Below are positions 17,603 through 26,388 of a stretch of DNA of 64,000 nucleotides, one piece after another. The first letter of the stretch is position 1, and each line of letters begins with the position of its first letter. Source of the stretch: Mesobacillus harenae (lineage in GTDB: Bacteria > Bacillota > Bacilli > Bacillales > Cytobacillaceae); contig NZ_JABUNR010000001.1 in NCBI RefSeq assembly GCF_013343715.1, positions 186,001 through 250,000 of the forward strand, given 5' to 3'. Position numbers and translations under genes: made by a program. The notes beneath the pieces were generated by a model. That model had not been told where the DNA came from and ran no database searches. It saw only the letters and a list, made by a program, of their open reading frames with translations.

Positions 17603-18160
17603 TCACTTTTGTAGCCATCTTCTTGTCAGATTATTTTCTAATCCAAACTGATCTAAAATACGAGCAACTGTGTGATTTACAATATCATCAACACTAGTGG
17701 GTTTGTTATAGAAAGCGGGCATGGGGGGACTAATAGAAACACCCATTCTTGAGAGCTTTAACATATTTTCTAAATGAATTTGGTTAAATGGTGATTCTCG
17801 AGGAACTAAAATTAATTTTCTGTTTTCCTTTAATATTACATCAGCTGCCCTAGTTAATAGATTATCGGCTAAACCGTGGCATATCGAAGCAACAGATTTC
17901 ATGCTACAAGGAGCCACAACCATTCCATCTGTAACAAAAGAACCACTCGAAATAAGAGCTGCTTGGTTTTTGGGTGAATAAACATGTGAAGCCAAACCTT
18001 TAACATAAGAAACATCGTAATTGGTTTCAATAACAGTTGTCTTTTCTGCCCATTCACTCATAATCAAGTGAGTTTCAACCCCTGCGTTTCGTAGAGCCTC
18101 AAGTAATCTAATTCCGTAAATTGCTCCCGTGGCCCCAGATATACCAACGATGATTTTCAT
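17603..18160 (-). CDS. ubiX: UbiX-family flavin prenyltransferase
   Basis: Makes prenylated FMN, the cofactor of UbiD-type decarboxylases, from FMN and dimethylallyl phosphate. The protein is 185 residues, typical for UbiX/Pad1. Visible motifs are VGISGATGAIYGIRLLEAL at 4-22 (FMN phosphate loop), VVAPCSMKSVASICHG near 81-96, and LVPRESPFNQIHLENM near 116-131. The start is ATG 18160, with TTTTGGAGGAACC before it; the longer frame begins inside the ribosome site. It is transcribed divergently from the TAXI-TRAP and UbiD genes, and its pairing with UbiD at 21484-22875 is the clearest functional link of this region. An inverted repeat lies in the shared promoter region. Confidence 0.92.
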   Translation of the reverse strand: MKIIVGISGATGAIYGIRLLEALRNAGVETHLIMSEWAEKTTVIETNYDVSYVKGLASHVYSPKNQAALISSGSFVTDGMVVAPCSMKSVASICHGLADNLLTRAADVILKENRKLILVPRESPFNQIHLENMLKLSRMGVSISPPMPAFYNKPTSVDDIVNHTVARILDQFGLENNLTRRWLQK

Positions 18161-18286
18161 ATTAGGTTCCTCCAAAATATGTATTTTCTAACATTCCATT
18201 TATAACTATAAATCCATATTGTTAAATAATTCTGACATTAAATATTATTATAAATGATTTCTTAGGATTGTAAGCCTTTTTGATAA

Positions 18287-18312
18287 GACAAAAAAGAAGT
18301 AAGTTTTTTGTC
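18287..18312. promoter_or_regulatory. Inverted repeat in ubiX/TAXI divergent promoter
   Basis: GACAAAAAA and TTTTTTGTC are perfect 9-bp arms around an 8-bp centre. It lies between the divergent ubiX and TAXI genes, a plausible operator position. A little further right, ATAGATAAAGGC (18316-18327) resembles the core of the element shared at 23238 and 30614. Confidence 0.5.
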
Positions 18313-18419
18313 CAAATAGATAAAGGCATATGTTATAAAATATAGAATTATATGACTATTCTGAAAAGGAGGTATCAAGTTTTTAAATATCTGTTATCCA
18401 ATAAAAGGGAGGGTTTATT

Positions 18420-19436
18420 TTGAAAAAGACATTTGTTTTAAAAAGTAAGCTGGTAATTACTTTAGTTGCTGCTTTTCTATTATTAATCGCAGGGTGTTCC
18501 TCAGAGTCAAATGGTTCAAATAATACGGATGATGGCTCATCAGGAGAAAAAAGTGGAGCCGTTACTAAAGTTTCACTTGCGACTGGAGGAACTGGAGGTG
18601 CATGGTATCCAATTGGAGGGGGATTTTCTAACGTTGTTAACGATAATTCCGACGTTATAAATATGTCAGCAGAAGTTACCAATGGCGGAGTGGAGAATGT
18701 TCGTCTGGTCTCAAACAATGATAGCCATTTTGGATTTGTAAATACAGATGCAGCGTACCATGCTTTTCAAGGAAATGAGCCATTCGGTAAAAAAGAAAAT
18801 ATAGTAAGTATGTTCAATCTGTACGATAGCACATTTCAGGCTGTAGTAGCTGCTGACTCTGGTATTAACTCAATTTCAGATTTAAAAGGGAAAAAGGTTG
18901 TTGTTGGTCCACCTGCATCTTCATCAGCACAAATGGGATGGGATATTTTAGAACAGGCTGGTCTAAGTGAAGGTGATATTGAACCGCTGTTAGTTAGCTT
19001 TGAGGAGGGAGCAAGTGCTTTAAGTGATGGAAATGCAGACGCGCTGTTTGTTATGAGTGCGGCTCCGAATTCACAAATTTTAAACTTAGGTGCTACTAAG
19101 GAAATAAAACTTCTTTCTCTAGAGGAAGAGTTACGGAACAAAATAGTAGAAAAGTATAGTTATTATGGAAAAACTACATTAAAGGCCGGGACTTATGATC
19201 ACCAGGCGGATGATGTAGAAACACTTTCCTTGCCTACAATGATCATTGCAAATGCAGATGTATCAGAAGATGTAGCCTATGAATTCACAAAAATGATATA
19301 TGATAATTTAGCAAAAGTGCACGAATTCCATGCTATGGCTAAGGATATTTCACTTGAAAATGCGATTAATGTACCTATTCCTATGCATCCTGGTGCAAAG
19401 AAATACTTCCAAGAACAAGGGCTAGATATTAAATAA
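18420..19436 (+). CDS. TAXI-family TRAP transporter solute-binding lipoprotein
   Basis: Receptor of a TAXI-type (TRAP-associated extracytoplasmic immunogenic) transporter. The 338-residue lipoprotein has a signal peptide ending LLIAGC and a Ser/Gly/Asn linker. The TAXI signature TGGTGGAWYPIGGGF lies at about residues 56-70, with LKGKKVVVGPPASSSA near 156-171 and a conserved C-terminal PIPMHPGAKKYF. The start is TTG 18420, with AAAGGGAGGG about eight bases before it. It is followed by a strong hairpin and the fused permease gene. The solute is likely a carboxylic acid on which the adjacent UbiD enzyme acts. Confidence 0.92.
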   Translation: MKKTFVLKSKLVITLVAAFLLLIAGCSSESNGSNNTDDGSSGEKSGAVTKVSLATGGTGGAWYPIGGGFSNVVNDNSDVINMSAEVTNGGVENVRLVSNNDSHFGFVNTDAAYHAFQGNEPFGKKENIVSMFNLYDSTFQAVVAADSGINSISDLKGKKVVVGPPASSSAQMGWDILEQAGLSEGDIEPLLVSFEEGASALSDGNADALFVMSAAPNSQILNLGATKEIKLLSLEEELRNKIVEKYSYYGKTTLKAGTYDHQADDVETLSLPTMIIANADVSEDVAYEFTKMIYDNLAKVHEFHAMAKDISLENAINVPIPMHPGAKKYFQEQGLDIK

Positions 19437-19462
19437 CTCCAATTTCAATGTTGATTAGCTGC

Positions 19463-19512
19463 TGAGGGAATCAAGGCTCAACCTTTAGGGTGGGAAGAGC
19501 CTTGAATCCTCT
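19463..19512 (+). terminator. Intercistronic hairpin after TAXI receptor gene
   Basis: GAGGGAATCAAGGCTC pairs with GAGCCTTGAATCCTCTC across a 17-base loop. It lies between the receptor stop and the permease start, with no strong T-run, so it may stabilise the receptor message or partly reduce readthrough. Confidence 0.65.
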
Positions 19513-19588
19513 CTTACTTAATCATTCATAATAGCACAATATATTATGTCTATGTTCATTTTGAATGACTCAAAAGGGGGGGGTAACA

Positions 19589-21469
19589 TTGGCCTTTTCA
19601 TTAAGGGATATAGGGAAATATCTCATCATTATTATTGCTGTGGTTCTTACAGTGTTTCATCTTTATACAGCCGCTTTCGGAGTATTACCAGGATTAGTTC
19701 AAAGATCCATCCACTGGATGTTAATTTCAATCATCATTTTTCTTATTGGACTAACTTCAGTAGAAAGAAAAAAAACCTTATGGGAAATTATAGGTAATAT
19801 AACCTTGTTAGTTTTTGCTACAGTAACAGGGCTTTATATTTTTCTTAACTATGATGAAATTATCCAAAACTACGGGCTGTTTTCTTCTACAGATGTCATT
19901 TTAGGGATCCTAGCCATAATCGTTTTACTTGAAGCTTCTCGCAGAGTGCTAGGAATGATTTTGCCAATTGTGACATTGGTATTTATATTCTACGCGTTTG
20001 CTGGGCCATGGCTTCCAGGGTTATTAGGTCATAATGGGGTAAGTTTTGAGCGCTTTTTTACATTTATGTACCTGGGTTCAGATGGAATCTACGGGATGGC
20101 ATTAGGTGTATCAGCAACATTTATATTTCTCTTTATCCTTTTTGGCAGTTTTCTTAACCGATCCGGGGCTGGGCAATTCTTTGTTGATTTAGCTTTAGCG
20201 GGTACAGGCAGGATAACAGGGGGACCTGCAATGTCAGCGGTGGCATCTAGTGCAATGATGGGAACGATATCTGGAAGTGGCGTCGCCAACGTGGTTACAA
20301 CTGGGGCTTTTACCATACCATTAATGAAGAAGACTGGGTACAAACCTCATTTCGCCGGTGCTGTAGAGGCAGTCGCATCTAATGGTGGACAAATTGCTCC
20401 TCCAATTATGGGGGCTGTAGCCTTCCTTATGGCTGAATTATTAGGTATACCTTATTTAGAAATAGCAACAGCTGCTATTATTCCTGCAGCTCTTTACTTT
20501 ATAGCAGTAGGTTTTGTCGTATATGCTCAGGCGAAAAAGGATGGCATTAGACCGCTAACGAAGGAAGAGGTCCCCAATTTAAGGAAAACCATAAAGAGCG
20601 GTATTATTTATTTCGTTCCGTTAATAATTATTGTTCTAATGTTAATCCAGGGTTTTAGCCCTATGAGGGCGGCTTTTTTTGCAATACTTTCCGTAATTGT
20701 AATAGGTGTATTGAAAAAAGACGTCCAATTTAATCTTAAGGCAATGCTCGAATCAATTGAAGAAGCAGCAAAATCTGCTTTACCAGTAGCAGCGGCTTGT
20801 GCCTGCGCCGGCATAGTTATTGGAGTAGTTTCATTAACTGGTTTAGGATTAAAGTTATCTAGTTTAATTGTTTCTTTATCCGGAGGAATCGTAATTATTG
20901 CATTGATAATAACGATGTTGGTATCCATTGTTCTTGGAATGGGACTACCTACCTCAGCTGCTTATCTATTACTCGCAGTATTGGGGGGGCCTGCTTTGAT
21001 CGAAATGGGTGTAAATCAGCTGTCAGCTCACTTATTTATTCTCTATTTTGGCTGCTTATCTACAATCACTCCTCCAGTCGCGCTTTCTTCATTTGCAGCT
21101 GCAGGAATAGCAGGGTCATCTCCAATGCAAACAGGATTTACTTCATTTAGGTTGGCGATTGTTGCTTTTATAATTCCGTATATGTTTGTATTTAACCCGT
21201 CATTATTAATGAACGGGGAATGGAGTAATATATTAATTGCAACAGTTTCAGCTGCTTTCGGATGTTACCTTATGTCAGGCTCAATTATTGGGTGGTTATT
21301 AGGAAATGTAGGTTTTAGCCTGCGTATCGTTCTTTTTATAGCGGCGGTATTAATGTTGTATCCAGGAATATATTCTGATCTAATTGGGTTCGCTGTTTTT
21401 GTCTCAATCTTCTTATGGAGAAAATATATACCTAACTCTTCTAAAGACGTAAATCTTAATGCAAGTTAA
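19589..21469 (+). CDS. TRAP transporter 4TM/12TM fused permease (TAXI partner)
   Basis: Fusion of the small (DctQ-like, four membrane segments) and large (DctM-like, twelve segments) TRAP permease subunits, the usual permease partner of TAXI receptors; about 626 residues. Near 220-235 is the DctM core motif SSAMMGTISGSGVANVVTTG, and GLGMPTS-like MGLPTSAAYLLLA lies near 452, with STITPPVALSSFAAAGIAG near 490-510. The start is best placed at TTG 19589, behind AAAGGGGGGGG; the upstream ATG 19565 lies before the ribosome site. The ubiD gene follows after 14 bases, so transport and decarboxylation are co-expressed. Confidence 0.92.
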   Translation: MAFSLRDIGKYLIIIIAVVLTVFHLYTAAFGVLPGLVQRSIHWMLISIIIFLIGLTSVERKKTLWEIIGNITLLVFATVTGLYIFLNYDEIIQNYGLFSSTDVILGILAIIVLLEASRRVLGMILPIVTLVFIFYAFAGPWLPGLLGHNGVSFERFFTFMYLGSDGIYGMALGVSATFIFLFILFGSFLNRSGAGQFFVDLALAGTGRITGGPAMSAVASSAMMGTISGSGVANVVTTGAFTIPLMKKTGYKPHFAGAVEAVASNGGQIAPPIMGAVAFLMAELLGIPYLEIATAAIIPAALYFIAVGFVVYAQAKKDGIRPLTKEEVPNLRKTIKSGIIYFVPLIIIVLMLIQGFSPMRAAFFAILSVIVIGVLKKDVQFNLKAMLESIEEAAKSALPVAAACACAGIVIGVVSLTGLGLKLSSLIVSLSGGIVIIALIITMLVSIVLGMGLPTSAAYLLLAVLGGPALIEMGVNQLSAHLFILYFGCLSTITPPVALSSFAAAGIAGSSPMQTGFTSFRLAIVAFIIPYMFVFNPSLLMNGEWSNILIATVSAAFGCYLMSGSIIGWLLGNVGFSLRIVLFIAAVLMLYPGIYSDLIGFAVFVSIFLWRKYIPNSSKDVNLNAS

Positions 21470-21483
21470 AAGGAGGAACTAAT

Positions 21484-22875
21484 ATGGCAGCATGGCATGA
21501 TTTGAGAGATTACTTAAAATTTTTACAGGACAATGATGACTTACTTATAATCAACGATGAGGTCTCAGCTGAATATGAAATCGTTGCTTTAACTAGGCAA
21601 ACATCAGATATTGAGGGTCCGGCTTTACTTTTTAATAATGTTAAAGGTTATGATTATCCAGTATTAAGTGGATTGTTTTCTGCTGAAAGAAGGGTTGCTC
21701 AAGCGTTTAATTTAGATGCCAAGAAGTTTCTAGATTTTTATAGGGAAAAAGAAGGAGAAGCGATTGATCCTATACTTATAAAAGATGCACCATGTCAAGA
21801 AATTGTGCTTACTGGGGATGAGATCGACCTCTATCAACTGCCAATTCTCACTCATTACGAAAAGGATGGAGGGCCATATATAACGGCAGGTTTGCAAATT
21901 GCGAAACACCCCGACACAAAAAAAAGAAATGTTTCCATACATCGTATGTTGCTGCTGGGTAAGGATAAATTATCCGTTTATGCACCACCAGGAAGACATC
22001 TTGGGCGGATAATTCAACGAAACGAGGATGATAACAAAGGAACAGAGATTATGACGGCAATTGGAAATGCTCCCGCACTGTCTATCGCCTCACAGGCTCG
22101 CGTTCCGCTTGGTTTTGATGAGTTTGCAGTAGCAGGTGGGTTAATGGGAGAAGCGGTGCCACTAGTAACTGGAAAGACTATAGATGTTGAGGTTCCGGCA
22201 TTTACTGAAATAGTAATCGAAGGAATAACGATCCCTGGTGAAAGGGTTCCCGACGGTCCGTTTGGTGAATACCCAGGGACCTACAGTCCTGTTAAGGATG
22301 CACCAATTTTGCAAGTAACAGCTATTACAATGCGGAAAAATGCATTCTACACCAATGCATTAACGGGAATGCCAATGACTGAAAACCATTGGATGATGCA
22401 AGCAGCCGTAACAGCATTGGCCTATCAGGAAGCTTATAGAATATGTCCTGAAGTAAAAGCAATTAATGTTACACCGGGCGGAACCATTCGCCATCATGTA
22501 GTGGTTTCTATTAAAAAGCGACATCAATCTGAAGCAAGAAATTTAATTGCAGGTCTGTTAGCAGGCCCGATTGGAGCAAAGTATGTGGTAGTCGTTGATG
22601 AAGATATAGATGTTTTTGATCCTATGCAAGTAGAGTGGGCTATAAACACTCGATTCCAGGCAAGTGAGGATTTGGTTGTACTCCCAAACTTATATAGTCC
22701 GACATTAGATCCTTCTTCTCCTGCCGAAAGAACAAGCGATAAAATGGGCCTAGATGCCACAGCGCCTTTTGGAAAGTTAGAAGAATTTAAAGCGCCTTAT
22801 ACACCTGGAATAGAAAATATCCATCTTGAGGACTTTGTGAAGCGTAATTCAAAAAATCAAAAATTAACTTTTTAA
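21484..22875 (+). CDS. UbiD-family prenyl-FMN-dependent decarboxylase
   Basis: Reversible (de)carboxylase acting on aromatic or alpha,beta-unsaturated carboxylic acids; 463 residues, within the UbiD range. Family blocks are visible: YITAGLQIAK near 132-141, NVSIHRMLLLG with Arg154, and PDGPFGEYPG with Glu262, the region that carries the catalytic and metal/prFMN-binding residues; MTENHWMMQ near 299-308 is further conserved. AAGGAGG precedes ATG 21484. It closes the TAXI-TRAP unit and is followed by a strong terminator. UbiX on the other side of the transporter would supply the cofactor. It resembles hydroxybenzoate/phenolic acid decarboxylase subunit C in general form, but no BsdD-like small subunit is present and the substrate remains open. 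Confidence 0.92.
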   Translation: MAAWHDLRDYLKFLQDNDDLLIINDEVSAEYEIVALTRQTSDIEGPALLFNNVKGYDYPVLSGLFSAERRVAQAFNLDAKKFLDFYREKEGEAIDPILIKDAPCQEIVLTGDEIDLYQLPILTHYEKDGGPYITAGLQIAKHPDTKKRNVSIHRMLLLGKDKLSVYAPPGRHLGRIIQRNEDDNKGTEIMTAIGNAPALSIASQARVPLGFDEFAVAGGLMGEAVPLVTGKTIDVEVPAFTEIVIEGITIPGERVPDGPFGEYPGTYSPVKDAPILQVTAITMRKNAFYTNALTGMPMTENHWMMQAAVTALAYQEAYRICPEVKAINVTPGGTIRHHVVVSIKKRHQSEARNLIAGLLAGPIGAKYVVVVDEDIDVFDPMQVEWAINTRFQASEDLVVLPNLYSPTLDPSSPAERTSDKMGLDATAPFGKLEEFKAPYTPGIENIHLEDFVKRNSKNQKLTF

Positions 22876-22943
22876 TAGTTTAATAAATAACTCTATTTGT
22901 AACGGTTCGTCTGTTTCAACAAGTGGATAATTTATTTATAAAA

Positions 22944-22971
22944 AGATACCCCGGTTTGGGGTATTTTTTTT
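22944..22971 (+). terminator. Terminator after ubiD
   Basis: AGATACCCC and GGGGTATTTTTTTT form a short GC-rich stem with a five-base loop and a run of eight T. Confidence 0.88.
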
Positions 22972-23156
22972 AATGAAAAATGTTAAGAGTTTTAATGAAA
23001 AATTTAAATGGATATTTTACTAAATGGAAAATTTAAGTACTCTGATTCAATATTTAATAAGTTCCAATCAAGTTAAGGGTTACCCTGGACCGTATTGTTT
23101 AATCCTACATTTAAAATTATAATGTTCATATTATCTGAATATAGTATCTTTTTTAA

Positions 23157-23258
23157 ATGATTTAAATCATCTATACTTTCTATATATTGTAAGAATACTG
23201 ATAAATTTGTTGATTCTCACAAAGCTTCTTTAAATCATTTATCTAAGTAGACAAAGGT
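23157..23258. promoter_or_regulatory. Control region of TRAP cluster 2
   Basis: AT-rich region of about 560 bases (22876-23438) between ubiD and dctP. It holds a perfect 14-bp palindrome ATGATTTAAATCAT (23157-23170), a second TTTAAATCAT at 23229-23238, and TTTATCTAAGTAGACAAAGGT at 23238-23258, which recurs with one change upstream of the carbamoylase gene (30614-30634). These are candidate operators for the PucR regulator encoded within the cluster. Confidence 0.45.
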
Positions 23259-23438
23259 AAGAGCTAATGCGAGAACGAATTTAATAATAAAGGAGTGACT
23301 AAAAGGTCTTCCTTTTTATAAAAAGAGAATTTTGTTCGAATTAATTTTTTGGGGGGGATTTTAAGTAGTTTTTATAATAACAAGAAGTTTAAGCTAGTCG
23401 ATGAAATTATTACTTATCATTATACTGGAGGGATAGAA

Positions 23439-24479
23439 GTGAGAAAAGTTTTTACTACATTAATGTTGGTTTTTATAATTGCCCTTGCTGGCTGTGGAAA
23501 TACATCTTCAACAGAGGAAAAAAACAATGGAAGTACTGGTAATTCTGAAAGTGAACCAATTGTGTTCCGATTTGCAACCGAATTAAAGGATGGTACACCA
23601 CAAGTTAAAGGAGTTAATAAGTTCAAAGAATTAGTTGAAGAAAAAAGCAATGGGCAAATGGAAGTGGAAATCTATCACTCTGGCCAACTAGGTTCAGAAA
23701 AAGAAGTAATGCAAATGCTTCAAACTGGCGGGGTGGAATCCGGATTAATTACCACTGCAGTACTAGGGAATTTAGCACCAGAATTCCAGGTTGTCGATCT
23801 GCCGTTTTTATTTCCTAATCGAGAAACAATTTATCATATTTTAGATGGGGAAATTGGAAATGACATATTAACCACCTTGGATGATAAAGGACTAAAAGGA
23901 GCAGCATTCTTTGAAAGTGGCTTTAAACAATTGACAGCCAATAAAGAAATTCAATCACCAAGCGATTTAAATGGGTTGAAGATTCGAACAATGGAAAGCC
24001 CAATTGTTATGGATACTTATAAAGCATTAAATGCAACTCCGGTTCCAATTGCATTTCCGGAAGTGTATAACGCGCTTCAACAAGGTGTTGTTGATGGCCA
24101 AGAAAACCCAATTGCTTCTATAGCAACAATGAAGTTCTATGAAGTGCAAAAGAACTTAATGATAACAAACCAATCTTATTTAGGCTATGGAGTAATTTTC
24201 GGGAAAACATGGTTTGATGGTCTTTCATCTGAATTGCAGGAAGTTTTAGTGGCTTCTGCGAAAGAAGCTGCTGATTTTGAACGGGAAACTGTAAAAACAG
24301 ATGAAGCTGCATATTTAGAAGAGATTAAATCTTCTGGAACGACGGTAACTGAGCTTTCTCCTGAAAAGCTAAAAGCATTTGAAAAAGGAACAGCTTCAGT
24401 ACACGAAGATTATGCTGAGATTGTTGGGTCTGATTTATTATCCAGTATTAAAGAAGCTGTAAGTGAATTCCAAAAGTAA
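23439..24479 (+). CDS. dctP: TRAP transporter substrate-binding lipoprotein DctP (cluster 2)
   Basis: Solute receptor of the second DctP-type TRAP transporter; about 346 residues. The signal peptide ends in ALAGC. Classic family features are present: FRFATELKDGTPQ at the start of the mature domain, GQLGSEKEVMQMLQTGG, LNGLKIRTMESP with the carboxylate-binding Arg, and YNALQQGVVDGQENP. These are closer to canonical DctP than are the receptors of clusters 1 and 3. The frame is open from 23349, but GGAGGGATAGAA sets the start at GTG 23439 and yields a normal lipoprotein signal. A hairpin separates it from dctQ. The solute is presumably the substrate of the downstream enzymes. Confidence 0.93.
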   Translation: MRKVFTTLMLVFIIALAGCGNTSSTEEKNNGSTGNSESEPIVFRFATELKDGTPQVKGVNKFKELVEEKSNGQMEVEIYHSGQLGSEKEVMQMLQTGGVESGLITTAVLGNLAPEFQVVDLPFLFPNRETIYHILDGEIGNDILTTLDDKGLKGAAFFESGFKQLTANKEIQSPSDLNGLKIRTMESPIVMDTYKALNATPVPIAFPEVYNALQQGVVDGQENPIASIATMKFYEVQKNLMITNQSYLGYGVIFGKTWFDGLSSELQEVLVASAKEAADFERETVKTDEAAYLEEIKSSGTTVTELSPEKLKAFEKGTASVHEDYAEIVGSDLLSSIKEAVSEFQK

Positions 24480-24500
24480 TCTAATCAGTTTTTCATACTT

Positions 24501-24536
24501 ATCAAGAAGGTCTCATTAACTGAGTCCTTCTTGAGT
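24501..24536 (+). terminator. Intercistronic hairpin after dctP (cluster 2)
   Basis: ATCAAGAAGGTCTC pairs with GAGTCCTTCTTGAGT around a small loop; no T-run of note. Like those at 6531, 19463 and 46997 it lies between a binding-protein gene and its permease genes. Confidence 0.65.
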
Positions 24537-24607
24537 TTAGAAAACAATTACTTATTTAAGCTGGATCACATCAAGAGCCGACCTTTATGTTGAAAGGGTG
24601 ATAATAG

Positions 24608-25093
24608 TTGTGGAATAAAATTGATAAGTACCTATCTATGGCGGTAAATTACTTCCTTGTTATAAGTCTACTATTTGTTTCTCTGTTAGTTTTTGTAAAT
24701 GTTATTTTACGTTACTTTTTTAATACAGGGATAGTGGGTACAGAAGAACTCGTAGCTTATGTAATAATATGGAATGTGTTTATAGGAGCAAGCACCTTGA
24801 TATTAACTGGAGAACACTTATCAATGGATGCTTTGGTGGAGTTCATTCCCAAGAAAATTAAAAGTGGCTTAACTATTCTGGTAAGTTTGGTTGGGATTTT
24901 ATTTTCTATGTCATTAGTATATTATAGTTTACCAGTTATTAATGCTTTATCACTATCTGTTACACCCTCCTTAAGGATTCCTTCATATATACCATTTTTG
25001 GCAATTCCTTTAGGCTCCTTAATTACTTCTTTACGGTTTATCCAATTAATTATCAAACAATTTAAATTGATCAGTGGGAGGGAGTTAGGATGA
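24608..25093 (+). CDS. dctQ: TRAP transporter small permease DctQ (cluster 2)
   Basis: 161 residues with four membrane segments. The DctQ hallmark VFVNVILRYFFNTGIVGTEEL occurs (in two overlapping pieces) at about residues 27-47, where the Arg-Tyr/Asn pattern and the Glu pair are conserved. The start is TTG 24608, behind AAAGGGTGA. Its stop overlaps the start of dctM by ATGA at 25090-25093, so the two membrane subunits are translationally coupled. Order dctP-dctQ-dctM is the common one, in contrast to clusters 1 and 3 of the window. Confidence 0.9.
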   Translation: MWNKIDKYLSMAVNYFLVISLLFVSLLVFVNVILRYFFNTGIVGTEELVAYVIIWNVFIGASTLILTGEHLSMDALVEFIPKKIKSGLTILVSLVGILFSMSLVYYSLPVINALSLSVTPSLRIPSYIPFLAIPLGSLITSLRFIQLIIKQFKLISGRELG

Positions 25094-26364
25094 TCGTCAC
25101 TTTGGTGATTGTAGCGTTTATCTTAATGTTAATAGGTGCACCAATTTATCTAGCTCTCGGTACTGGTGCGTTAGTTGCATTGGCTTTATTCGGCTCTCTT
25201 CCATTAGATGTTGTTGCTCAAAGGATATTTGCGGGGCTGGATGAATTTTCATTGATGGCTATTCCTTTTTTTATCTTTGCTGCCAATATCATGGCGTCGG
25301 GGGGGATGGCTGATCGTATTATTAATCTAGTACAGCTAATGCTAGGTCGAATAAAAGGCGGACTTGGTCTGGCAGCTGTCGTCTCAAGCCTGTTTTTTGG
25401 AGCTGTTTCTGGCTCTAGCCCAGCCACTGTCGCGTCGATTGGAAAACCACTGTATCCGCGTCTAATCAAACAAAATTACCCAGAAGGATTTTCAGCTGGA
25501 TTACTAGTCAGTGCTGGTGCACTTGGGATAATTATACCACCAAGTGTGACAATGATAATTTATGGGTCAGTCACTGGAGTTTCTGTAGGCAGCTTATTTA
25601 TGGCGGGAATTGGTGCAGGTTTATTTTTTGCACTAGTCCTAAGTATGTATGTTCTGATTAGGACTAGAAGCTTTAAGGATATTCCCATTTCAGAAAAGTT
25701 ATCTTTCGGTGAAAAGTTTAAAATCATTAAGGATGCTTCTTGGGGGATGGGTGTGCCGATTATAATTCTGGGTGGTATTTATGGAGGGGTTTTTACTCCT
25801 ACAGAGGCTGCTGGAGTTTCGGTTATTTATGCTCTTTTTGTTACGGTTTTTGTCTACCGCGATCTTTCGGTCAAAGAATTGTATAACATCGTATTGGATT
25901 CAAGCAAAGTATCTGCGCAGGTAATGATTGTAATAGCCTTAGCGTCCATTGTGGGTTGGGTTATTACAATTAGTGGTTTAAGTAACGATATATCACAGTT
26001 AGTTACCGGAAATACATTGACCATTCTAATCGTAATCAATCTCATTTTCTTGGTAGGTGGTATGTTCCTTGATGGATCATCCTTAATTGTAATATTGGCT
26101 CCACTATTAGTACCAATTGGAATGAATGCGGGGATAGATCCAGTATTCTTAGGGATTTTAATAACCGTAAACTGTGCTATAGGAATGTATACTCCGCCGT
26201 TTGGTTTAAATATTTTCATAGCCTCACCAATAATGAAATTATCGATTGAAAAAATATCAAAAGCAGCAATTATTTACGTAATGATCTCCATCTTAGCACT
26301 GGTTATTTTAATACTTGTGCCGGAAATATCATTATGGTTACCGAATTATATTTATGGCAAGTAA
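25090..26364 (+). CDS. dctM: TRAP transporter large permease DctM (cluster 2)
   Basis: Large permease subunit, 424 residues, about twelve membrane segments. Conserved blocks include AIPFFIFAANIMASGGMADRI, FGAVSGSSPATVASIG, GIIIPPSVTMIIYG and TPTEAAGVSVIYA, and near the C-terminus TPPFGLNIFIASP. Its ATG overlaps the dctQ stop. It ends 24 bases before the ornithine-cyclodeaminase-like gene, so transporter and enzymes appear to form one operon from 23.4 to 28.9 kb. The solute is unknown but should be an anionic organic acid. Confidence 0.93.
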   Translation: MIVTLVIVAFILMLIGAPIYLALGTGALVALALFGSLPLDVVAQRIFAGLDEFSLMAIPFFIFAANIMASGGMADRIINLVQLMLGRIKGGLGLAAVVSSLFFGAVSGSSPATVASIGKPLYPRLIKQNYPEGFSAGLLVSAGALGIIIPPSVTMIIYGSVTGVSVGSLFMAGIGAGLFFALVLSMYVLIRTRSFKDIPISEKLSFGEKFKIIKDASWGMGVPIIILGGIYGGVFTPTEAAGVSVIYALFVTVFVYRDLSVKELYNIVLDSSKVSAQVMIVIALASIVGWVITISGLSNDISQLVTGNTLTILIVINLIFLVGGMFLDGSSLIVILAPLLVPIGMNAGIDPVFLGILITVNCAIGMYTPPFGLNIFIASPIMKLSIEKISKAAIIYVMISILALVILILVPEISLWLPNYIYGK

Positions 26365-26388
26365 ACTTTCTATAAGGGTGTGTTTAGT

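Noticed and set aside
23349..23438. N-terminal extension of DctP of cluster 2
   Set aside because: It would bury the lipoprotein signal peptide; GGAGGGATAGAA positions GTG 23439.
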